DNA of 64,000 nucleotides, taken from assembly GCA_030600605.1 (NCBI GenBank), contig JAUVLT010000001.1:1-64000 (forward strand). Reading direction: 5' to 3'. Origin of the DNA: Mycoplasmatota bacterium (GTDB taxonomy: Bacteria; Bacillota_I; Bacilli_A; Izemoplasmatales; Izemoplasmataceae). The stretch's first letter is position 1, and every line of letters begins with the position of its first letter. The notes beneath the pieces are model-generated. The model was given only the letters and a program-made list of their open reading frames with translations, was not told where the DNA came from and searched no databases. Both the position numbers and the translations under genes were made by a program. Below are positions 16,104 through 24,063 of this stretch, piece by piece.

Positions 16104-16994
16104 TTATATATCCTCTCTGACTCTATAATAACTTAGAAAGTAGTCTTCAAGTGTATATTTTGATTCTGAGAAATATTTAGTTTTATATTTGGACACAGTA
16201 CGAACTAAATTATTTATTTCCTTATCATTTATCGCTATCTTAATCTTTTTCTTTTTCTTATTACTATAAATAATATTTAATTTAGAGGTTAAGAATTTTT
16301 CAAATTCTTCATCATGTAATAATTCTACTTGAAATACTTTGTTTTCATTATTTCTGAATTCTTTTGTTTCAATAGTTGTTACAATTTTCCCGTCTTTAAT
16401 GATTGATAATCGATCACAACTAGCATCAACTTCTTGGAAAATATGTGTTGATAATAAAATTGTTTTCCCACGTTTTTTTTCAGTTTTAATTAATTCAATA
16501 AATTTACTTTGCATTAATGGATCAAGCCCACTTGTTGGTTCATCCAAAATTAAAATTTTTGAATCTGCCATAAATGCTGAAACAATAGCTAATTTTCTCT
16601 TATCCCCAATAGACATTCTCTTTGTGTTCTGGTTTGGATCTAATTCAAACATATCAAGAAGATAGTTTATCCTTTCATCATCAGCATGTTTCATATTTTT
16701 CATCATTTCAATAAATTCTGAACCATTTAATCCATCTGGTAACGCTATCTCTCCTGGAAGATAACCTACATCTTCTAAAATTTCAGAATATTCATTCCAA
16801 CAATTTTTCCCATCAATAAATGTTTCTCCTGAATCAGGGTGTGAAAACCCCATAAGCATTCTCATAGTAGTTGTTTTCCCTGCACCATTCGGACCAAGGA
16901 AGCCATAAACCTCTCCCTTCTTCACTTCAAATGAGATATCAAAAACACCTCTATTGAATCCAAAATCTTTTGTTAAATTTTGAACTTTAATCAT
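16104..16994 (-). CDS. ABC transporter ATP-binding protein (first of a pair)
   Basis: The 296-residue ATPase has Walker A GPNGAGKTT, signature-position RMSIGDKRK and Walker B ILILDEPTSGLDP. The C-terminal region is Lys-rich around residue 240 (SNKKKKKIK). It is the first gene of the three-gene exporter operon, 2 bases upstream of its paralogue. The upstream region is packed with TGTAAC motifs shared with the TetR gene at 22 kb, suggesting repression by that regulator. Confidence 0.85.
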   Translation of the reverse strand: MIKVQNLTKDFGFNRGVFDISFEVKKGEVYGFLGPNGAGKTTTMRMLMGFSHPDSGETFIDGKNCWNEYSEILEDVGYLPGEIALPDGLNGSEFIEMMKNMKHADDERINYLLDMFELDPNQNTKRMSIGDKRKLAIVSAFMADSKILILDEPTSGLDPLMQSKFIELIKTEKKRGKTILLSTHIFQEVDASCDRLSIIKDGKIVTTIETKEFRNNENKVFQVELLHDEEFEKFLTSKLNIIYSNKKKKKIKIAINDKEINNLVRTVSKYKTKYFSESKYTLEDYFLSYYRVREDI

Positions 16995-17094
16995 TATATA
17001 ATTCCCTTCTGTATATCATCATATTTATTGTATTCCCAATTACCATGGTAAAAACGTAGCCTTCCTTTAACAAAATAAAAGGAATTTTCGTTAA

Positions 17095-17208
17095 TGTAAC
17101 AAAATAGTAACAATTGTAACTTGAATATATATACGAATAATGATATCATATGAATGTAACAAATGCAACAAATGTTTCTTTTGTAACATTTTTCCCGTAT
17201 TTGTTACA
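17095..17208. promoter_or_regulatory. Cluster of TGTAAC operator-like motifs between divergent genes
   Basis: TGTAAC occurs at 17095-17100, 17115-17120, 17155-17160 and 17182-17187, with AGTAAC at 17106-17111 and the inverted GTTACA at 17203-17208. The 14-mer TTTGTAACATTTTT (17180-17193) recurs inverted at 22412-22425 next to the TetR gene, and TGTAACAAAT (17155-17164) recurs at 22582-22591. These are candidate TetR operators controlling both the exporter and the radical SAM gene. Confidence 0.6.
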
Positions 17209-17210
17209 AT
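17181..17210 (+). promoter_or_regulatory. Putative promoter of the radical SAM gene, overlapping operators
   Basis: TTGTAA (17181-17186) and TACAAT (17205-17210) are separated by 18 bases. Both boxes lie inside the TGTAAC/GTTACA motifs, so a bound repressor would occlude polymerase. A second TATAAT at 17240-17245 lacks a recognisable -35. Confidence 0.45.
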
Positions 17211-17259
17211 TTATATGAAAGTGCTAACAAAAAAAACTATATAATATGAGGTGACTGAA

Positions 17260-18597
17260 ATGAACAAAAATTTGTTTAGTAAATTAAAGCTTAAAATTTT
17301 TAGAAAAGGGATATACTTCTTAGATTCTAATCCAAACAAAAATGTCCCAAGACTACTAAAGTGGATTGAAAAAAGAGACAAAGAAAAGAATATTGCTACT
17401 CAATTAGCTTCCATACAAAATATTTATCAAGATAAAAGTGGTAATTGGTATTCCCTTATTAATTCTTTATGGACAGATATTGATGACGGTGTTAGAAAAA
17501 AACTCTTAGAGAATTTCATTATTAACATTTCTGTTGATGGTGCAAATGTAAGAAAAAAATCTCAAGATAAATATAAATGTAATATTCCATGGGCAATTCT
17601 AATGGATCCTACAAGTGCTTGCAATCTAAAATGTACTGGTTGTTGGGCGGCTGATTATGGTGGAGAGTTATCAATGGATTTGCATACTTTAGATGATATT
17701 ATTATTCAAGGGAAAGAACACGGAACCTATATGTATATATTTTCAGGTGGAGAACCACTAATTAGAAAAAAAGATATAATGTCATTATGCAGGAAGCATA
17801 ATGATTGTGTTTTTTTAGCATTTACAAATGGTACTCTTATTGATGAATCATTTACTAGAGAAATGCTAGAAGTTAAAAATTTTATTCCAGCAATTTCTAT
17901 AGAAGGATTTGAAAAAGCAACTGATTCTAGAAGAGGATTTGGTACATATAAAAAAGTTATAAGAGCGATGAAACTATTAAAGAAGGAAAAACTACCATTT
18001 GGTTTTTCTGCTTGCTATACTAAGCAAAATACAGACGAAATTGGATCCGAAGAGTTTTTTGACAAAATGATTGATGAAGGAGCAAAATTTGGGTGGTTCT
18101 TTACATATATTCCTGTTGGTATGGATGCTGTTCCAGAACTTATGGCAACTCCAAAACAACGCGAGTTTATGTACCACCAACTTAGAACATTTAGAAAAAC
18201 AAAATCTTTGTTCACAATAGATTTTTGGAATGATGGTGAATATTCCGGAGGCTGCATCGCGGGTGCAAGACAATATCTTCATATTAATGCCAACGGTGAT
18301 ATTGAACCATGTGCTTTTATTCATTATGCGGATTCCAACATATATGATCATACCCTAATAGAAGCATATCAATCTCCATTATTTATGCAGTACAAGGAAA
18401 ACCAACCATTTAATGAAAATCACTTAAGACCTTGCCCTTTATTAGATAATCCTGAATATCTTGAAAAGATGGTTCATTCTGCTAAAGCAAAGTCTACCGA
18501 AATATTGAAGCCCGAAGATGTAAGTCATCTTTGTGAAAAATGTAAGATTCCTGCTTCAAAATGGAAAAAAACTGCAGAGAAACTTTGGAATGATTAA
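17260..18597 (+). CDS. Radical SAM/SPASM-type protein
   Basis: A 445-residue protein. The radical SAM motif CNLKCTGC lies near residues 118-125, after an N-terminal extension of about 105 residues. FSGGEPL follows as the SAM-binding GGE motif. Towards the C-terminus GGCIAG, GDIEPCAF, RPCPLL and LCEKC supply a SPASM-like set of cysteines for extra clusters. The ATG at 17260 has GAGGTG six bases upstream; the GTG at 17251 is part of that site. The reaction is unknown; related proteins modify peptides, lipids or cofactors. It is co-transcribed with a DUF1232 gene and divergent from an ABC exporter. Confidence 0.83.
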   Translation: MNKNLFSKLKLKIFRKGIYFLDSNPNKNVPRLLKWIEKRDKEKNIATQLASIQNIYQDKSGNWYSLINSLWTDIDDGVRKKLLENFIINISVDGANVRKKSQDKYKCNIPWAILMDPTSACNLKCTGCWAADYGGELSMDLHTLDDIIIQGKEHGTYMYIFSGGEPLIRKKDIMSLCRKHNDCVFLAFTNGTLIDESFTREMLEVKNFIPAISIEGFEKATDSRRGFGTYKKVIRAMKLLKKEKLPFGFSACYTKQNTDEIGSEEFFDKMIDEGAKFGWFFTYIPVGMDAVPELMATPKQREFMYHQLRTFRKTKSLFTIDFWNDGEYSGGCIAGARQYLHINANGDIEPCAFIHYADSNIYDHTLIEAYQSPLFMQYKENQPFNENHLRPCPLLDNPEYLEKMVHSAKAKSTEILKPEDVSHLCEKCKIPASKWKKTAEKLWND

Positions 18598-18602
18598 TAA
18601 CA

Positions 18603-19343
18603 ATGAATAACATGTTAAATAAGATAGAAAATATTTTGTTAATAGAAATACTAATATATATTTACCAACCTAATAGAAGGTTTTATAAACCAGTCCCAAA
18701 AAATATCAGATTATTAATGAAGAAAATACATATGAAAAAATACAAAATAAGATATCATGATTTAAATACAATTAATGAATCTCTTGTATTTTTGAATAGA
18801 AAATCAATTGAAAAAATCTTTGTACAGACATATATTTTATTACTAGAGTGGAATAATGATATTGAATTTAATTATTCAACACTAAACGATATTTTCTCAA
18901 AATTAGGTGAATCAAGAATAGAAGATTTAAAGAATATGGCTCATAAATATCAAAACGGTGAAAGTTCTCTTGAAGAAATATTTACTCAAAGTGAGGTAGA
19001 AGCTGTTGAAAGCAAGATAAAAACAAAAGCTTTAAAATTATTTAATAAATTTCAATCAACAGACACTTCAAAAATTAATGTGATAGAGTTAAATAAATTA
19101 AATAAAGGGGTATTAATGAAAGTTTGGGGGAAGGTAGTAAAAATTCTAAAAATACTCAATAATCCCAATATTCCTTCTCATATAAAAGCCATTGCTGTTG
19201 GGGCGCTATTGTATGTAATCATACCTATTGATGCGATACCTGATTATATACCGGTTGGGGGCTTAGTCGACGATGCTGCTGTAATTACTTTTGCTTTTGA
19301 ACAAATAAGTAAATTAATCCGTAATAACTCAAATAATGAATAG
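18603..19343 (+). CDS. DUF1232 (YkvA-like) protein
   Basis: The 246-residue protein ends in a DUF1232 domain (about residues 185-235) with the signature of that family: YVIIPIDAIPDYIPVGGLVDD, a hydrophobic helical pair with conserved Asp-Pro. The N-terminal 170 residues are basic, rich in Lys/Asn/Ile, and match nothing I know. The gene starts 5 bases after the radical SAM stop with no clear ribosome site, so translation is probably coupled. Family function is unknown; membrane association is likely. A strong terminator follows. Confidence 0.78.
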   Translation: MNNMLNKIENILLIEILIYIYQPNRRFYKPVPKNIRLLMKKIHMKKYKIRYHDLNTINESLVFLNRKSIEKIFVQTYILLLEWNNDIEFNYSTLNDIFSKLGESRIEDLKNMAHKYQNGESSLEEIFTQSEVEAVESKIKTKALKLFNKFQSTDTSKINVIELNKLNKGVLMKVWGKVVKILKILNNPNIPSHIKAIAVGALLYVIIPIDAIPDYIPVGGLVDDAAVITFAFEQISKLIRNNSNNE

Positions 19344-19363
19344 AATTTTATAGTAAATAAAAA

Positions 19364-19407
19364 ATACAAAAAAACAATAAATAATGAAATTTATTGTTTT
19401 TTTGTAT
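19364..19407. terminator. Bidirectional terminator with an 18-bp perfect stem
   Basis: 19364-19381 pairs with 19390-19407 around an 8-base loop, with A- and T-runs inside the arms. It closes the radical SAM/DUF1232 operon and the converging patatin gene. Confidence 0.8.
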
Positions 19408-19414
19408 ATTTATG

Positions 19415-20251
19415 TCACTTTCTTTCAATGCTAACTGAATATCCTAGTTTTTTAAAATATGCTAGAGTGTCTTGATATCCAAATTCATATATTTCTTTTG
19501 AATGATTGGAAGTAAAATTAAGAACCCCTCCCATTTTCTTTCTTCCTTTTATTTGGTGGATTTTGACATTAGTGAATTTTTCAGATTGTATTAACTCAAA
19601 TGCAAAAAATGATATCCCAATTACTATAATCTCATTACAACCTATCTCAACTAGAGGACGAATAGGAGTATTGTCAAAAACTCCTCCGTCATAATATTTT
19701 TTATTGTTGCTAGTTACCCCAGGAAAAATAAAAGGAATAGAACAAGATGCAGTTACAGCCTTTAGTTGTTCTTCCTTGTTCAAACTCTTTAAAGGTAAAT
19801 ATAAAACTTTACTATTCTTCTTTACATAGTGTTTATATGAAGATTTAAAAAGCTCAAAAAAACTCTTTGTCATATCTCCGCTTTCAGATACAGTAACAAA
19901 AACATCCTTTTCTTTTAGTTTGTCATAATTGATTACATCAATCATAATTTTATTAAATGTTTCCATTGTATATAATCCATTATCAAAAGCTTTAAGCTTT
20001 TCATCCTTTAATCTTTTAACAATTGGCCCTGATAGTTTAAGAGCATCTTCAGGAATATTAAACCAAATATCACGTACTTGTTTAATCGAAGTAGAAGCCA
20101 TTACAGCTACATTAGCTGCTCCAATTGAAGTTCCTGAAAAAGCAGAAATATTCTCATATATTCCTAAATCTGAAAGTGCTTGAGCTGCTCCAATTTGATA
20201 AGCTCCTCTAGCTCCTCCCCCTGTAAAACATAATCCTATCTTTTTTTCCAT
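19415..20251 (-). CDS. Patatin-like phospholipase
   Basis: The 278-residue protein has all parts of a bacterial patatin hydrolase: the oxyanion-hole loop GGGARGAYQIG (residues 10-20), the nucleophile elbow GTSIG with the catalytic serine at about residue 42, and the catalytic aspartate in DGGVFDNTP. A Ser-Asp dyad is therefore complete. It would hydrolyse acyl chains from phospholipids at the membrane. AAAGGAG precedes the ATG. It is first in convergence with the DUF1232 gene and lies in a stretch rich in membrane/lipid-related genes, which may be one regulon. Confidence 0.88.
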   Translation of the reverse strand: MEKKIGLCFTGGGARGAYQIGAAQALSDLGIYENISAFSGTSIGAANVAVMASTSIKQVRDIWFNIPEDALKLSGPIVKRLKDEKLKAFDNGLYTMETFNKIMIDVINYDKLKEKDVFVTVSESGDMTKSFFELFKSSYKHYVKKNSKVLYLPLKSLNKEEQLKAVTASCSIPFIFPGVTSNNKKYYDGGVFDNTPIRPLVEIGCNEIIVIGISFFAFELIQSEKFTNVKIHQIKGRKKMGGVLNFTSNHSKEIYEFGYQDTLAYFKKLGYSVSIERK

Positions 20252-20308
20252 ATTCTTTACTCCTTTTATTCATATTACACAAATATACTACTTTCTCATG
20301 ACTCTCTT

Positions 20309-20818
20309 TTATCTGGATTGTCCACTTTTAAATGGAACTGTAACACACTTATTAAACATATGAGATACTATTTCCTTTGAAGAACAAAATTTATCAACCA
20401 ATGAAACTACAAATGATTCTTTAAATCTTGGTGGTCTTAAAGTTAAAGGCCACATGTGAGATGAAATGATATCTTTCTCTTTATTATTGAGCTCAAAATA
20501 CTTTTCAGCATTTTTAAGAGAAATCTTAGAATGCCTAAATCCATGAAGTCCAACATGTGAACCAGGAATATGCCAATCATAAAGAAAAAAATCATGAAGG
20601 AGTGCTCCTCTAGCTGCGGATTTATAATCAAGATTTAGTAATTTACATACTTTGTAACTTTTTAATGATACATTTTTACAGTGATCTAAACATGTTATAT
20701 CACCATGTTGAATATATTGATTCATTGATTGAACAATCTCAGTTTCAATTAAATCACTAATACAATTATTATAACTACTAAGTAGTTTCTCATTCTTAAT
20801 AGTTCTCACAAAATCCAT
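20309..20818 (-). CDS. HD-domain hydrolase
   Basis: The 169-residue protein has the HD metal-binding pattern: His in CLDHCKN (about residue 42), the HD pair in GALLHDFFLYDW (about 75-76) and later histidines in SHMWPLTLRPP. This group is annotated as HD superfamily phosphohydrolase with an unknown substrate. GAGGAG precedes the ATG. It lies on the same strand as the patatin gene downstream and the CmpB-like gene upstream, which suggests co-transcription. Confidence 0.78.
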   Translation of the reverse strand: MDFVRTIKNEKLLSSYNNCISDLIETEIVQSMNQYIQHGDITCLDHCKNVSLKSYKVCKLLNLDYKSAARGALLHDFFLYDWHIPGSHVGLHGFRHSKISLKNAEKYFELNNKEKDIISSHMWPLTLRPPRFKESFVVSLVDKFCSSKEIVSHMFNKCVTVPFKSGQSR

Positions 20819-20881
20819 AACCTCACTCCTCTCTATATGTTTAGAAATAAATATTTTTATTTTATATTACAATTAATTATT

Positions 20882-21733
20882 CTAGTTTTTCTCATTTCTT
20901 AAGACACTTAATAAATATGAATAACTCTTTGAAGGCGCTTTTGGATACTTACTAAAGAAACGAGAAAGACTCTTAGATTTCAATAGAATTGTATTCAGTT
21001 GTTTAGTTTTACTTTCGATTGATGAAGCAAGTTTAGTACCGCCTTTGTTTCTAATACTTGAAACTTCTCTTCTTAAACTGTTTTTATAATCCCCAAGAGC
21101 TTTTACAAATCCTTCGTCTCTTTCCATTATACTGATATAAGCTTTTTCAAAAATATAGTCGTATTTCCCAGCAAATGATATTTTCAGATTATTCAATTTA
21201 ATAATAATATCTCTTAATCTCAATAGATCTCTAAATGTATATATACTATCAATCAGAAAAAATGTATAAAAAATCAATACAAACACCAATAAGTAATTTG
21301 GTGAAATACTATTGTAAATACTATCAAATATAGGGTTAACAAAATGCCATAATAAAAATCCACCTATACCAAATAAGATTGTGTAATCTAAAGCAACTCT
21401 CCCATGTAAATTGAATTTACGATTACTATAATCCCACCATCTTGTTTTAAATGCAATCTCTAATCCCAGCGAAGTAAAGTATTCCCACACAGCCGAGATT
21501 AAGCTAATAAATATGATTTGTATTATTACAAGAAGAATACTGCCATCTATACTTTCAAATATACTCATACTTAGAATAATCGTTAAACTAGCATAACCAT
21601 ATATTGGAATGTAAGGTCCTTTCAAGAAACCTCTATTAACGTACTTCTTTTCATTAAAAGATACATATGGTGTTTCCCAAATCCATCCTATTACAGAATA
21701 AATTATAAAAAGAAATAAAATTTTTACTATCAT
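20882..21733 (-). CDS. CmpB-like membrane protein (ABC_trans_CmpB family)
   Basis: The protein has about five membrane segments with the family's conserved pieces: YSVIGWIWE near the N-terminus, NRGFLKGPYIPIYG, SAVWEYFTSLGLE, RWWDYSNRKFNLHGRV. These define the putative ABC permease/CmpB family (PF06541), which has no proven function. A basic cytoplasmic tail of about 100 residues follows. ATG 21733 (283 residues) is the first in-frame ATG; an in-frame TTG lies at 21751. Oddly, the strongest ribosome site nearby (GGAGGAA, 21774-21780) serves an out-of-frame ATG at 21770. Confidence 0.75.
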   Translation of the reverse strand: MIVKILFLFIIYSVIGWIWETPYVSFNEKKYVNRGFLKGPYIPIYGYASLTIILSMSIFESIDGSILLVIIQIIFISLISAVWEYFTSLGLEIAFKTRWWDYSNRKFNLHGRVALDYTILFGIGGFLLWHFVNPIFDSIYNSISPNYLLVFVLIFYTFFLIDSIYTFRDLLRLRDIIIKLNNLKISFAGKYDYIFEKAYISIMERDEGFVKALGDYKNSLRREVSSIRNKGGTKLASSIESKTKQLNTILLKSKSLSRFFSKYPKAPSKSYSYLLSVLRNEKN

Positions 21734-21794
21734 ATTGTTTATAATAAGCAACCTTATATAAAGAGCCCATTACTTCCTCCTTTGAACAACCTAA

Positions 21795-22319
21795 TTAATT
21801 GTAGATTAATTTATAGATTATATCTGTCATTTCGTCAATAGATTCTTCTCTCGAATTTTTTATCCATTCGACAGCAATTGCAAATAAAGCACCTTCATAA
21901 AATTTAACTCTATACTTCTCTGTATTATCTAAACCAAAGATACTTTTTAAAATATTAGAAATCTCAATTTCAAATGATTGCATTATTAGATAATCTAGTT
22001 TATTTTTTAAAAGTATTTCAAATAGATCAGCATATTCATTAAAAATAGTTATTATTTTTTTAATTGCGTTAGATACAGCATTTTCTTCATATATATTCTT
22101 TACTAAATCAGACATCAATTCTTCATAAATCTTTTTGCCTTGATTAATTAGAATGTCTTCTTTTGATTCAAAGTTTCTGTAAAATGTCAACCTTGCTACT
22201 CCTGCTTTTGATGTAATATCACTAATTGAGATATCTCTAAAAGCATTTTTTTTCATTAATGTTATCAATGCCCTAAAAATCCACTCTTTACTTCTAGTTA
22301 CTTGTTTATTTTCTTTCAT
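21795..22319 (-). CDS. TetR/AcrR-family transcriptional regulator
   Basis: 174 residues from the ATG at 22319, which has AAGGAG at 5 bases; a longer in-frame start at 22385 would add 22 residues and lacks such a site. The N-terminal helix-turn-helix is visible (ISISDITSKAGVARLTFYRNFESKEDIL, about residues 26-53), typical of TetR repressors; the rest is the helical ligand/dimer domain. Candidate operators lie in its own upstream region (22412-22437) and at 17.1 kb upstream of the ABC exporter and radical SAM genes, so it probably represses itself and that block. Confidence 0.87.
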   Translation of the reverse strand: MKENKQVTRSKEWIFRALITLMKKNAFRDISISDITSKAGVARLTFYRNFESKEDILINQGKKIYEELMSDLVKNIYEENAVSNAIKKIITIFNEYADLFEILLKNKLDYLIMQSFEIEISNILKSIFGLDNTEKYRVKFYEGALFAIAVEWIKNSREESIDEMTDIIYKLIYN

Positions 22320-22411
22320 ATTTTCTCCTTTTTGATATGAAAAATCATGTTTATTAATACTAATTGAAAGAAATGTACTCTCCATTTACTATCTAATTTT
22401 TATAATAACAT

Positions 22412-22437
22412 AAAAATGTTACAAATGCTACATTTGT
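22412..22437. promoter_or_regulatory. Candidate TetR operator upstream of the TetR gene
   Basis: ACAAATG-CTA-CATTTGT (22421-22437) is a perfect 7-3-7 palindrome. It overlaps AAAAATGTTACAAA (22412-22425), the exact inverse of a 14-mer at 17180-17193. It lies about 100 bases upstream of the TetR start. Confidence 0.6.
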
Positions 22438-22695
22438 TTCTATTGATACATCTACTAATACAAGAATTTGAATAGTTGATTAAATCTCAAAAAAATTTTA
22501 AACAGAGGAACTTATATATTCCTTTTATTTTATGCTTGTTAATTATATTGCTAAGAAATAAATTCTATGCTATAGTGTACATGTAACAAATATAACATTT
22601 TTTACATTTGATACATTAGATGTATATGAGAAACTGATATGGCTCTTTTTTTTACATTGATTAGCATATAAGCCCATATCGATTAAGGAGGTTAT
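22438..22695. other. Divergent intergenic region between TetR and XRE genes
   Basis: Together with 22320-22437 this gives about 375 bases without a gene. It holds a further TGTAACAAAT at 22582-22591, followed by ATAACATTTTTTACATTTGATACA, another imperfect palindrome of the same type. AAGGAGG at 22686-22692 is the ribosome site of the XRE gene. Confidence 0.5.
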
Positions 22696-23337
22696 ATGGA
22701 TTTACATGATAAACTCAAATTGTTACGCACACTAAATGGATTTACTCAGCAAGAAGTAGCCGAGAAGTTTTACATAAGTCGGCAAGCTGTCCAAAAATGG
22801 GAGTGTGGAGAAACAGCACCAGACATTTCAAAATTACATGATTTATCTTCAACTTATAGATTGTCAGTTGATGATTTACTAAACATTAATCTAGATGAAA
22901 AATCCATTAAGAAATTGTTCTTACATCCAACCACCAACTTTCAGCAAGAAGGTCTTAAAATATTGAATATGTTAAGAAACCCTTCAAAAATCGATTATCT
23001 CGTATTAGCGATAATAGTTGTTAGTACCGGGATCGTATTGGCTTTATTACATTTTTTGGGCATTATTTTAGTAATAATAAATTTATTAATTTTTCTATCT
23101 CTTTCTGCTTCTAGTATTTATTTCACCATCAACTTAATTTTCAACATTCATAATGGTATTTCTGTTCTTTTAATGAATGCAGGATTTGCTTTAATTAGTT
23201 TCAGTTCAACTTATATAGTTTACTTATTCTTCTTCTGGCTGATAAAAACTTATACAAACCTAGTTAAAATAATCTCAAATAGGTTCAAAGAATATAATCT
23301 TCTTAAGGTTTTGATATTTTATGAAAAAGAAAAATAA
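22696..23337 (+). CDS. XRE-family regulator with a membrane domain
   Basis: The 213-residue protein starts with a canonical XRE helix-turn-helix (residues 5-60: LRTLNGFTQQEVAEKFYISR then QAVQKWECGETAPDI). From residue 95 there are three hydrophobic segments and then a short basic tail. The regulator is thus probably membrane-anchored and may sense envelope state. AAGGAGG at good spacing precedes the ATG. It overlaps a 36-residue membrane peptide gene and lies upstream of another, which may be its targets. Confidence 0.8.
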   Translation: MDLHDKLKLLRTLNGFTQQEVAEKFYISRQAVQKWECGETAPDISKLHDLSSTYRLSVDDLLNINLDEKSIKKLFLHPTTNFQQEGLKILNMLRNPSKIDYLVLAIIVVSTGIVLALLHFLGIILVIINLLIFLSLSASSIYFTINLIFNIHNGISVLLMNAGFALISFSSTYIVYLFFFWLIKTYTNLVKIISNRFKEYNLLKVLIFYEKEK

Positions 23338-23431
23338 AGTAATGATAGTATTATTACTTTTAGGAATCATATTTCTAATTATTGGTTATTTCACTGGAGA
23401 AGTTGATAATATTTTCTTTTGGGCGTTCTAA
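23321..23431 (+). CDS. Small single-span membrane peptide (36 aa)
   Basis: The reading frame runs from ATG 23321 to TAA 23431 and overlaps the 3' end of the XRE gene by 17 bases in another frame. The peptide begins MKKKNK, then about 17 hydrophobic residues (VMIVLLLLGIIFLIIGYF) and a short acidic end. The ribosome site is weak (AAGG, 12 bases upstream), so coupling to the XRE gene is likely. I do not recognise it. Confidence 0.45.
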   Translation: MKKKNKVMIVLLLLGIIFLIIGYFTGEVDNIFFWAF

Positions 23432-23438
23432 TACTCAA

Positions 23439-23487
23439 AAGCAAGCATTGCTTTACAATTGCAAGTATTGAGTGGTTGATGCAATTG
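23439..23487. repeat. Repeated CAAnnnTTG palindromes spaced by 20 bases
   Basis: AAAGCAA-GCA-TTGCTTT (23438-23454) is palindromic. GCAAGCATTG (23441-23450) recurs as GCAAGTATTG (23461-23470), exactly 20 bases on, or about two helical turns. CAATTGCA (23456-23463) is inverted as TGCAATTG (23480-23487). The array lies just upstream of the 38-residue peptide gene and may be an operator for the XRE regulator. Confidence 0.4.
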
Positions 23488-23571
23488 TGTTTATTCTTTA
23501 AAATAGAATTATAAAGCAGAAGATATAAGAAGAAATATTTGCTTTAAAAAAAAGAAAGGAAATGAAAAATT

Positions 23572-23688
23572 ATGTTCTTAACTTTATTAGCAGTTTCACA
23601 AACAGCCTGGATTATCGGTGCTGTCGCTTTAGGGCTTGCTTTAATCGGCGGTGGAGTTTATTACTTCGTATATTATCGTAATAAATAA
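23572..23688 (+). CDS. Small hydrophobic membrane peptide (38 aa)
   Basis: ATG 23572 to TAA 23688, with AAAGGA at 23555-23560 as ribosome site. The peptide is almost wholly hydrophobic: MFLTLLAVSQTAWIIGAV, then ALGLALIGGGVYYFVYYRNK. It has a Gly-rich helix and a short basic C-terminus. Its own 16-bp-stem terminator follows 4 bases after the stop, so it is a discrete, probably strongly expressed gene. An alternative frame from ATG 23562 encodes a Cys/Arg-rich peptide and is less credible. Function unknown; a bacteriocin-, holin- or stress-type membrane peptide is possible. Confidence 0.6.
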   Translation: MFLTLLAVSQTAWIIGAVALGLALIGGGVYYFVYYRNK

Positions 23689-23692
23689 TTTC

Positions 23693-23733
23693 AAAAAACA
23701 TATGATTTTACTCTAAATCATATGTTTTTTTTG
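23693..23733 (+). terminator. Strong intrinsic terminator after the 38-aa peptide
   Basis: A perfect 16-bp stem (23693-23708 with 23715-23730) with a 6-base loop and a following T-run (8 T's in all). Confidence 0.88.
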
Positions 23734-23767
23734 TCTTGTTATCTTGTTGTTATGGAGTTTTGTTGTT

Positions 23768-24063
23768 TTACCTAATTGTTGGAGGTTTAGCGTAAGAACC
23801 AAATAAGTATACTTTATTAATATCATACTTCTTAGCAACAACACTTACTTTAGATTTAATTTGTGAATAGGTTAATATACCATGGCTTTTACTTATATTA
23901 ATTAATTGTTCTCTTTTAAAGTTCAATAATTTATCTATAACTAAATTCATTACCCATTCACTTGTTTTTTTGTTCCTTGTTCCCATTTTTGTAATGTCCT
24001 TACTGGAATATTTAAATACCTCGATAATTCACTTTGAGTCAAATTATAATTAATAATTGTCAC
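23768..24063 (-). pseudogene. Broken HTH-nucleotidyltransferase (MNT-like) gene
   Basis: On the minus strand a first frame encodes an XRE-like segment LTQSELSRYLNIPVRTLQKW followed by EQGTKK, and then runs into a stop. A second frame continues the same protein as TSEWVMNLVIDKLLNFK and then KYDINKVYLFGSYAKPPTIR before a stop. The switch is in a run of seven A's (minus strand; 23965-23971), so one base appears lost. GSYA is the start of the MNT nucleotidyltransferase active site (normally GSYARG..DSDID), but the protein ends right after it. Both a frameshift and a 3' truncation are therefore present. An intact form would be an HTH-MNT protein of antitoxin/nucleotidyltransferase type. Confidence 0.65.
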
